A stretch of DNA of 64,000 nt, taken from Pseudovirgaria hyperparasitica. Lineage: Eukaryota > Ascomycota > Dothideomycetes > Acrospermales > Acrospermaceae. The stretch spans positions 130,832-194,831 of the forward strand of contig NW_022985551.1 of NCBI RefSeq assembly GCF_010093815.1. Reading direction: 5' to 3'. The position numbers and the translations under genes are program-made. Positions 55,802 to 64,000 of the stretch are shown piece after piece. Each line of letters begins with the position of its first letter. The stretch's first letter is position 1. The notes under the pieces are model-generated. The model ran no database searches. It was not told the origin of the DNA and worked only from the letters and a program-made list of their open reading frames with translations.

Positions 55802-56402
55802 CTTTGTACGCAGAGGCGGTTCTGAGGCTTTTTTGGGGTCATCAATGGCGCACAGCACGGGGTACGATGATTTCCAGTACGTTAGACGAGCTGGTGGTAT
55901 GGTCACGCTACATGCCAGTCCGGACATAAGTACATCACGATATGACTACCAGTCCGCCTAGGAATATCTCCTTTCCTTAAATAAAGGAACACTCTGGTAA
56001 GATGGCCGGAAGAACAAGATAATGACAGATCACACTGCTGCGCTACACGACCCGAGGAGCTACGGACATACAAAAGTTTGTAGCATACACCAAACTGCAT
56101 GACTCAGATGTATCATTATCAATGTTCTGCTTTTGGAGTATCCCAAAGGGGAGCGAGAAGCCAATGTCTAAAGTACGCGCTTGCGGCGGCCTACTTCAAC
56201 ATGCTCACGAAGCAATGGACCACTGGAAAAACCCTATAAAGACGGCATCGGGACTGGTGGAAACTTTTCGACAAAGGTCCTGGTCCGAATGTTCTAATCT
56301 CATCTGACACGATTCCTGGATTTATGAAGATTATTCCAAAGATGCTGTATATCTGTTTCTACTACATCAATCCCCCCGCTGTCCACGAGCTAGGTGCAAC
56401 TA
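55802..56402. other. Convergent intergenic region
   Basis: 601 bp between the RMI1 and 954-aa gene stops. It is moderately AT-rich, with no credible open frame. Confidence 0.55.
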
Positions 56403-59342
56403 CTACACATCCTCAAAGCCCCTCTTGCGAACATCGAATTCCGAGTCCGGCGTCTTGACAACTAATGCCGTAGCTTCCGGCTTGTGGTAGATAGCCCCAT
56501 TCCACCTCCTTTTCGGATCCGTGAGCCCCAGTTGTCGCGCAATCGTAACATTTGCCATCCCTTCGATCCCGTGGCTTTTGTACGCCTGCGCTGCCATAGC
56601 AATAAGCCTGCCGCGCCATTCGTACCACAAATCTTCCAAGTCCATGGCGACATCCTCACCCTCCACCTTGGCCACGATGTGGCGGATCCAGGCAAATTGC
56701 GCGCGATTGACCCAGCGGTTATCCAGAAAGAAGCGTGTAACGCCAGCCATGACGAGAGCGCGGGTGAACTTGGGGCGGATCGGGGCCCGGCGAATGTGTA
56801 GGAAGAAGTAGATGCATTTCACGCCGCGCCAAGCTTGGGTTGGCCTGTAGGCAGGCGATGTGGCGATGGCATATGCCATATTATTCATGTGTTCGATGAA
56901 AGCGGGCGAGAGGGTAAGGTAATTAGCAACCTGAGGGTCAGAGATCCACTTGCTGTCAGATTTGCGGCCGTGGCCCATATTGCGAACGAGCCTAGTGGCA
57001 GGCATCGAGCCGTCCTCGATGATGCGCGACGAAACAGGTTGTAGTCGCTTGTCGAAGAGGTCTGGGAACATATAAAGGTTGGTGAGTTTCTTGATCCTGA
57101 GTGCTTCTGTGGGATCTTGGGATTTCCTGGCTCTCGTGGCCTGGTGCTTTAGCAATTGCATGATACGTTCCATAACTCCTTGCGAAAAGAGAAGACGAGG
57201 AAACGGATGAGCGCACGATCTGACGTCTCGTACGAATTGTATCAAAGCAGTTGAGCCCCACATGCGGTATATGATATCAAGACATGCGATCCATGCATCC
57301 TGGACGACATCTGAGTCGGCTCGACGTTGGAGCAAGTCAAGCATGAAAGTTGATAGTGTTGACATGTCTATTACAAGAGGTCGTCTCATAGCATGAGATT
57401 GCTGGGCAACACCAGTGGCATTGATGTTCGACTCCTTGAATGGGTCAAGATCCTGATCGCGGGATTTGCCCAAGTCCTGGTGACCCCCCGAGTGCGGCAA
57501 GATGTAGCGAGTTCGGAGGTACCTATTAACACACGATGTGTTACCCCGCATGCGGAATATCTTGAGCATGTGCTCGTGAGGAACGTTGCTCAAGAATGGG
57601 ATCAAATGGTCCCAATCAACTCTTCTCTGTAGATCTTGCGTCTTCGTATTACTCCGAAGCCTCCGGAGGGTCCGGTCATAGCGATGTAATAAGGTGAGCC
57701 ATCGTAGCAAGGTTCCCTTCTTGGTGGTGGTGCCCGCGACAAGAAGTTCACCCTCAAGCATCTCTTTCAGGACACTTGAGTCCACGGCTTGTAGTTCCGA
57801 GAGCATCATCTTCCGAGTAGCGCTTACGGCACGCATTGTCTCTTGAGTATCTGGCGTATCCCTAGGGTCAATTGTATGTGTGTCTTGATTTTCAGCACTG
57901 GTTCGAAGCATCTTTTCAAAATTTAGCAAATTCTGCCGAAGGTATCGTTTCTCAGTACGAGACTCTTCTTGCTCGTATGCTCGTGCAAGCCGAAGTGTGA
58001 CTTGTTCCGCTAACGCAGTGCCTTGCGGACAGTCGAGTAATAACTGGCTTATCAAGTCGACTCGTCTCTCAAAATGGAAATATTTCGATTTGATTGGTCG
58101 TAGTGCCCGTACAATGAGTGCCTCGCTAGTCGCATGGTGTGTCGCAAATTCCCGTTCTAGCTGCTCTTTCGAGTGTAGATACCAACTTTCCTCATGCATG
58201 ATGTCCATGACGAGCTTCACGCACGCAACACTGTGACGTGATAGGGAAGAATCTTTGGCACTCATCTCCGAGCAGATCCGTTGCCATGCGCGGGAATACA
58301 GCTTTCGATACTCTACGGTCAGAGTGCGCTGTTCCTTTTGATACAATACTCCTTCCGTTCTTGATTTTGAACTTCTTCTATCGAACCGGGACATCGATAT
58401 TTCATGTATGTTCTGAAGCATTATGAAAGTTGGCTTCAAGAGACGTGGTATGAGAAGGGGCAAACTCGGATCCACTTCTTTCATTTCCTCGACAGCTTCA
58501 GCGATACACCTGTCTGCTAGTTCATCTGGAGTTTTCCATGTATTCGTACTGGGTGGTGTCACGGGCCTGGATGTAGCAGCTTGGACGCCAGGCCTCTTTC
58601 GTTCTAATGCTATAGGAGGATGGAGGAGGCATGACGAATCAACAGTTGAGATTGGGCTCTGTATATCTTCGCTCTGTGTATCATCCTTGTAGCTACCATC
58701 ACTCCGTGTATCGTGCTTGTGTACATCAACACTCTTCGTATCGTCATGGAGTAACTTGTTGCTAAATTTGTCGTTGCTTGGTATATTCTCGCTCTGTATG
58801 TCCGGGCGGCGTACATCTTCGCTATGTGCATGGGGACATGTAATATCGAAGGTGTGTGCATACTTGTTATCTGTATATTTGCTGAATATATCTCCGCAGG
58901 TAACGCTGTCACGATGTCCATCTCCTATATGAGAATGTGACACCTCACAAACTACGATATACATAAGATACTGCCTGTACTAAAGAGTTTGCGACTCACT
59001 TGGAGCTTGGCCGGATGGCCGGCTTAAATTAGGCGGCTCATATGACCAGGTGTGACTTCGCTTGGGAGGAGTCAGAAGCCAGCTGAGTAGTCCTGGTGAA
59101 GGCGGAGGTGGAGCACTTGGTCCGTAGGACGCTACGCTTGTATGTCGTCGTTTGTCTAGTCGTCTTCGAGCTTCAAGCGGACCTGGCACATTGCTACCGT
59201 AGCGTTTCGTCGGCCGATTTCGAAGTGTAAAGTGAGCGAAAGTGTCTGCAAGAAGCTCGTCACTGATCCAGATGTGGTCTGATGAGACTTGTGGTCGGAG
59301 GCCAGTTACAGCTTTGCCTCTACCAGCGGCGATAGAGCGCAT
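56403..59342 (-). CDS. Large conserved-looking protein of unknown function with decapeptide repeats
   Basis: Two exons, 59342-59000 and 58924-56403 (75-nt intron, GTGAGT to ATATAG, phase kept), give 954 aa. The N-terminus has an ordered segment (HIWISDELLADTFAHFTLRN, then YGSNVPGPLEARRRLDKRR) and a Pro-rich stretch. Residues about 120-180 are a degenerate run of ~10-residue units such as HDDTKSVDVH, KHDTRSDGSY and KDDTQSEDIQ. The long remainder is rich in helix-forming, basic residues, with no catalytic motif visible. Its Arg/Leu-rich helical character could suit an RNA-associated or organellar factor, but that is a guess. It shares a 287-bp divergent promoter with ECO1. The intact frame over 840 codons makes coding certain; function is unknown. 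Confidence 0.85.
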
Positions 59343-59629
59343 TCATTTGAGTGGGTGTGCGTAACCCAATTGACAAAGCAATGATTATAGAGCCTGAGTG
59401 AGGTTGTGAATAGGTTGTTGCTGCTATCGAGCTCTTAGTCTTGGCAAAGACTAAGCCAAAACGAGACAAACGATGGAAGGATGAATCGATGTTGAACTAA
59501 CCAGAAACCACGCTAGGAAACGCGTTTGGAGGCGCGTCTCAACAACTCCAAACTTGTAATTACAGCAACAACAATGGACTCAACAACAAAGTCAGTGCAG
59601 ATATAACTCACCGATTGCCTCTATCTGAT
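59343..59629. promoter_or_regulatory. Bidirectional promoter, 954-aa gene / ECO1
   Basis: A 287-bp divergent interval. GGAAACGCGTTTGGAGGCGCG at about 59516-59536 includes ACGCGT, the MluI cell-cycle box core bound by MBF, which in yeasts controls S-phase genes including cohesion factors. That use here is inference. Confidence 0.5.
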
Positions 59630-60745
59630 ATGGCGTCCAGGCCTATTCTCAAGACCTACTCCCGACAGCGCAAGCGGCGTACTCCAGATGACGAACCACC
59701 TCTAAAACGTAGATGTATACAGAGCGGAATCAGTCTGCAGCAAATCGAAGAGCCTCAATCTTCGTCGAGCCATCGTTCATCTAGCCCACGAATATTCTCA
59801 GACGCAAATGTCCCAGAGAGTCCACCTTCATCACCTCCAAGCTCTCAAACCACATCTCCGAAGACAACCGATACTATATACGATAAAACGCAGCGGATAC
59901 CCCTCCTTGAACGAAGTCAGACGTTACTCAACAAGTCCAAGCGCAAGAGCCTCGTGCAACTAAAGATAGACCTCGGATGGCAAACAAGAAAGCTGTGCAA
60001 AGATTGCGGCATGGAGTACATACCTTCCGACACTGAAGACGCCGCGGTGCATAAAAAGTTCCACACCACGAACCTGGGAGGGGTAGATATGGATAAGGCA
60101 TATTTAGATCAGAGGAGGGCGAATGCTATCTGGAGCAACGATCAAGGCGACTTTATCCTGGCCATAGGACGGAAAAGCAGCCTGGCATCAAGGAAACGCG
60201 CGATAAAGGTTCTGACTGTGGTAAACGCAGAGCTGCATGCCGTGGCAATATCAGATGAGGATCTATGGAGTGAGGTTTCACGGGCGTCAGATGTAGAGCA
60301 GCAGCAGCAGCAACAGCCTGCTGGCACGAGCACGAAACCTCTAGGAACATTGGATCGCTTCAAGGCGTTTCTCTACATCAAGGGCCAGAAATGCGTGGGC
60401 ATGTGTCTTGCAGAGTCGTTATCGAAAGCATGTACTGTGCTTGCTCCAGAGGATGCCGCAAGCGGTATTAACCAACCTTTGAGCTCTCCTGCGTCTACAT
60501 CGTCCATGATAGTCAGTACAAAGCCAGAGAAAGCAATGATGGGTATATCTCGTATATGGACGTCAGGAGCTCATCGAAAGGCCAATGTAGCGAGGAACCT
60601 GTTGGACTGCGCAGTCGACAATTTCCTGTATGGACTAAAGGTTCCAAAGAGTCTCGTAGCATTCAGTCAGCCGACTGATAGCGGATTTAATCTTGCGCGA
60701 AAATGGTTTGGACAAGACTCCGGCTGGCATGTATACGTCAACTGA
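59630..60745 (+). CDS. eco1: Sister-chromatid cohesion N-acetyltransferase Eco1/Ctf7
   Basis: Acetylates the cohesin subunit Smc3 during S phase to lock sister chromatids together. Single exon, 371 aa from the ATG at 59630. The first ~90 residues are basic and Ser/Pro-rich. A C2H2 zinc finger follows with C123, C126, H141 and H145 (KLCKDCGMEY ... HKKFH), preceded by a possible PCNA-contact stretch (LVQLKIDLGW). The GNAT domain shows the acetyl-CoA loop GISRIWTSGAHRKANVARNL and the C-terminal FSQPTDSGFNLARKWFG. A run of glutamines (about residues 224-229) interrupts the linker before the catalytic part. Length and domain order match fungal Eco1. It diverges from the 954-aa gene. Confidence 0.93.
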   Translation: MASRPILKTYSRQRKRRTPDDEPPLKRRCIQSGISLQQIEEPQSSSSHRSSSPRIFSDANVPESPPSSPPSSQTTSPKTTDTIYDKTQRIPLLERSQTLLNKSKRKSLVQLKIDLGWQTRKLCKDCGMEYIPSDTEDAAVHKKFHTTNLGGVDMDKAYLDQRRANAIWSNDQGDFILAIGRKSSLASRKRAIKVLTVVNAELHAVAISDEDLWSEVSRASDVEQQQQQQPAGTSTKPLGTLDRFKAFLYIKGQKCVGMCLAESLSKACTVLAPEDAASGINQPLSSPASTSSMIVSTKPEKAMMGISRIWTSGAHRKANVARNLLDCAVDNFLYGLKVPKSLVAFSQPTDSGFNLARKWFGQDSGWHVYVN

Positions 60746-61119
60746 GGGGTCGATACGGTTGATGCCGGCCGGTCTCAGTGTTTGCGACACCTTGTGCACG
60801 GGTGTGGAAGTATGTTATGCTATCAATAAGTAACAATAGCATTGTGAATGTATATGTCAACAACAGTCAAAATTGGCTGCCTAGGCTTGTTCTTGTATTA
60901 CTTATCAAAGAAATGGTTCCAAAGATAGTTCACGCGAATCACCGCTAGCCAGGGTTGAGATCGCCCAAGCTTCGGCGTCGTCGTCGATCCTGCATCAGCT
61001 TAGGAACACCTCGACAACTACCTTGGAAGCCTAGATTCGTGTCGCAAATCCCTGGGAATGCTGCTACGGTATCTCCTCTTCCATAGCAGCGTCATGGACA
61101 GCTTCTGAACGCATTCACC
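60746..61119. other. Intergenic, ECO1 3' flank and next promoter
   Basis: 374 bp; AT-rich around 60810-60910, then a mixed-composition leader. No gene was seen. Confidence 0.55.
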
Positions 61120-62760
61120 ATGTCCTCCAATCCGTTCCGCCGCTCCCAGCTCCCATCTGTGACCAGTGCGCCTCCAGTAACATTCAGAACCGGATCTCCG
61201 GAAGTAGATGGGTCTCTAGATGGTATGACGGAGATCCATTCAGAGCAACTGAGCTAACTGTTATAAGCTGGAAGAACATCATTACCGTCTGATAAGAAGA
61301 AGACAGTCCGCATCAACTCACCCCCGCAATCGCCGCCCACGGCCACACAAGCATACCAAGATGCGTTATCGGATCGGATTCCACGAAGCTCACACGAAGG
61401 GTCGCCTCCTCCGCAGCCGTTTCTCGCTAGATCCGATCCACAACGAGGCGAAGCGGTCGATCCGTTTGAGCGCGATCTCTCCGACTCTGAGTTGGCGCAG
61501 GAGAATGATGAGACGACATTGTATGCAAGAAGGAGCTCTTCACCAATATCGCACCCAGCCGAGCCAACAGCTGGAGCTCCACTCAATCCATTCTCCAAGA
61601 CTTTGGCCAACATAGAACCGGTCGGATTGAACTCCACCCAGAAAGAGACTCAGGTCGATAGGAAGCCCACAGAGAGGATGAGAGCATCGCTAGATGTTGA
61701 TGCGTTCAAGAGACTCCTAATGACAGGTAGTGCTGTACCAACATCGTCTGGTACACCACCTCGTACACAATCCCAACTTGGAACCGTCGCAGAAGCGGGC
61801 GACACCTCGGAGGACCAATCGCTGTCGAGACAATCGACAGCCAGCTTGCACTATGACCTCGTGCGGGAGGAGTCTCCTTCAACAGCCCACCAAGATGATC
61901 TAGTCTCGGAGAGCAAGGATCGTGCAGACTCCGTCAACGAGAGCAAGAAGCCAGAAAAAAAGAAGCCTCCTCCACCAAAGCATCGCCATGGCAAGCCTGT
62001 CGGGCCACGCGCTCCGCAGACAGTCTCCTTCTCGGACTTCACATTATCCATGACCACCGAACATGAACCCGTGACCTTCACCAGCGGTCCCTCCACAGAT
62101 CTCAACAAACCGCTTCCGCTTCCACCTGTTCCAGCCGCATCCACCAGAACCTCCTCCTCTCGCGAAACCACCGATTCCTTGGACCAAAGTCCGCAAACAA
62201 GCACCTCCGCCTTACCTACAATAACCACAGAACCCACATCGCAGAAGAAGGCTCCTCCTGCCCCTCCAATAACCCGTCGTCATTCCCAGCTCCGCACCGC
62301 GTCCAAGCAACCAGAAACCCGCTCCCGCTCCAACTCAAACCTCACAATCTCCTCTCAACACTCCGACACACCCTCCACATCCATGACACACAAGACAGCT
62401 CCACCTCCGCCTCCACCCACGCGCCGTCCCGGCGCAGGCGCAAGCACATCTTCAGACATCCCCCGCTCGTCGCGCTCGTCCATACATTCGATACAGGCCT
62501 CTGGGTCTCTTCCACCCGCTCCCCCACCGCGGCGCGGCTCCAGTAGAAGCAGCATGGACGTGGTGCGTCCGAGCGTCGAGGCCTTGGCAGATGCAAGGCG
62601 TGTGAGCAGCGACAGCAAGCGGTTCAGTCGAAGCTCGATTGACGAGGATGCAGCTGTAGATGGGAGGTCTGAGAGCGTGGACATCTTGGCTGAGATGGCG
62701 CGGTTGCAGGCGGAGGTAGATGCGTTACGACAGGGGATTGGGCGCGAGCATAATAAGTAA
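61120..62760 (+). CDS. Proline-rich disordered protein, unknown function
   Basis: Two exons, 61120-61222 and 61268-62760 (45-nt intron, GTATGA donor, CTAAC branch point, TATAAG acceptor, phase kept), give 531 aa. The start MSSNPFRRSQLPS contains an NPF tripeptide, the ligand of EH-domain endocytic proteins. Several polyproline stretches (KKPPPPKHR, APPAPPITRR, TAPPPPPPTRR and SLPPAPPPRR) look like SH3 ligands, and the last ~25 residues (ILAEMARLQAEVDALRQGIG) could form a short coiled coil. The rest is Ser/Thr-rich and low in order. Such features suit a cortical actin or endocytosis adaptor, but this is inference from motifs alone. The tail is convergent with the gene at the window edge. Confidence 0.8.
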
Positions 62761-63423
62761 GCGCCTGAGATATTGGCGCTGCATTCCAACGTGGAGCAAT
62801 TACGATTTGGCGGAGGGATCTAGTGGGCTTGTACGAGGAATCCTTTAAGCCTTGATCATTGCGATGTGAATATGGAGCATGGTGTTTTTTTGTTCCTCGC
62901 GTGGATTTTCGGTATATAAGCGTCGGAATCTGTGGTTAGTTACATAGATCGCTATATTAAGGAGAACCGAGACTTTCTCGATATGGTGAACACATCACAG
63001 ACACAGTGGGATGGGCTTTACTGTAGGTACCGATCGCAGGCGAGACATGCTTGGGCACCCATTGAAACAGGTTCTATTCACATATTCAACCACCTATCAT
63101 AGGCCTACCATTTGTGTGTATGAAAGTCTATAGATGCATAGATACTGAGCCGCCTGGTACCTTCTATCCAGATTAACAGTGTCTACGGAGATCTCTAGTC
63201 TCGGTGTGTGCTGATTGCTCAAGATGACTTTATTGAAAGAGTGGTTTTAACAGGTTGTGCAGCTGGACAGTCTTATGGAGCATAAGACTGTCGATCACGT
63301 TAGGGGCAACACATATGTTTTGCTCTCACAATCAGGTGCGGACAACACGGTCAATGAGTTTGGAGTGCCACTACCTACTAGAGTAATCCATCTAGGACGG
63401 ATGATAGGGATTGTATGAATTGT
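62761..63423. other. Convergent intergenic region
   Basis: 663 bp between two stops. It contains an AT-rich part near 62930-62970 and no open frame of note. Confidence 0.55.
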
Positions 63424-64000
63424 TCAGGCCAGCAGCGTCTCGACTTGCTGCTGACTCAACCGGCCACTTGACCCTCCTGAAAATTGCGGCCTGGCTGGTG
63501 GTCTCTTTGGGCGTTCGGCCTGCTTCGGTGCTGTGCTGAGTTCCTGCTCGATGACCGGCACTGTGCGTCGCCTTGCTCCGGTCACGGGTCTTTTCGTTGG
63601 ATCCTGCTCCACTGCCGCATCTGCTTCAATGTTCTTCACGAATTTCGCGATTGACATGCTGTATCCTCCAATCCACTCGCCCCAGCTCTTGTTCTCAGTG
63701 TGTTCTGAGGTCCAATTAGATGACAGGACGTGTGACATGGCACAGATCGACATACCATTCATGCCTCCTGATGACTCCGTGTTTTGGTTTGATCGGGACC
63801 GCTGCTCTCTCCTCGAATCAACGATGCCCCTGGCAATCTTGTTCGCCGAGTTGATGCCGCTCTGAATTGTCCGCACATCGTCCAAGCTAATATTGGCTGG
63901 TAATGGGATTCGATAGTTGCCTGTCAGCGTCACAGCCTTACCTGGGCCGGCGATAAGCTCTTCTACTACTGGTTCACTCGCACAAGGCACGTCTTCTGCG
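63424..64000 (-). CDS. 3' end of an unrecognised gene, 5' part outside window
   Basis: The frame is open to the window edge, so the start lies beyond 64000. About 190 codons are visible. The first part is ordered (TGNYRIPLPANISLDDVRTI, then INSANKIARGIVDSRRE) and the last ~60 residues are basic, Pro/Arg-rich and low-complexity. A 51-nt segment at 63755-63705 has a strong GTATGT donor, a CTAAT-like branch point and a CTCAG acceptor and contains no stop, so it is probably a spliced intron joining SSGGMN to EHTENKSWGEW. No family was recognised. Confidence 0.7.
   Translation of the reverse strand, partial: AEDVPCASEPVVEELIAGPGKAVTLTGNYRIPLPANISLDDVRTIQSGINSANKIARGIVDSRREQRSRSNQNTESSGGMNGMSICAMSHVLSSNWTSEHTENKSWGEWIGGYSMSIAKFVKNIEADAAVEQDPTKRPVTGARRRTVPVIEQELSTAPKQAERPKRPPARPQFSGGSSGRLSQQQVETLLA

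Overview
The window reads as nuclear DNA of a filamentous ascomycete (Pezizomycotina), probably a Dothideomycete. The reasons are single genes on both strands rather than operons, introns mostly 45-75 nt with GTAAGT/GTATGT-like donors and CTAAC or CTGAC branch points 10-25 nt before the acceptor, and a gene set typical of such fungi (APC1/BimE, a Con7-like C2H2 factor, Str2-type cystathionine gamma-synthase, an SPX-RING protein). No rRNA, tRNA, CRISPR array or transposon was recognised. The class-level placement is inference.

Layout. At 1-4438 lies the 3' part of APC1. A catechol O-methyltransferase (4938-5752) converges on a fatty-aldehyde dehydrogenase (7832-6121), followed by a GTPBP1-type GTPase (11079-8362). 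A 12-kb gene-poor stretch follows (11080-23157), holding only the Con7-like factor (19122-17605). Cystathionine gamma-synthase (25365-23158, eight exons) diverges from UTP22 (25644-29210). Next come a Fic/DOC-domain gene (29910-30365), a small putative mitochondrial protein (31240-30449), a four-helix membrane protein (32580-33644) and an SPX-RING protein ending in a CaaX box (35187-33826). Two further gene-poor blocks (35188-39173 and 41033-44537) flank a monocarboxylate-type MFS transporter (41032-39174).

The right third is denser: an F-box/YccV protein (44538-46367), a Zn2Cys6 regulator (49257-46744) divergent from a Dal5-like transporter (50149-51951), a degenerate ~122-bp tandem repeat (52371-53280), VPS51 (54234-53381), RMI1 (55070-55801), an unrecognised 954-aa protein (59342-56403) divergent from ECO1 (59630-60745), a proline-rich protein (61120-62760) and the 3' end of a further gene (64000-63424).

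No biosynthetic cluster or defence island is evident. Functional links are loose: the Zn2Cys6 factor may control the adjacent transporter, RMI1 and ECO1 both serve chromosome maintenance, and the aldehyde dehydrogenase promoter carries a CCTCGG fatty-acid-response core. Most genes needed splicing by eye; exon joins were accepted only where reading phase, splice signals and family sequence agreed. The most unusual non-genic structures are the ~122-bp repeat array, a near-perfect 16-bp hairpin at 37654-37690 and an 8-bp minisatellite at 35722-35815.
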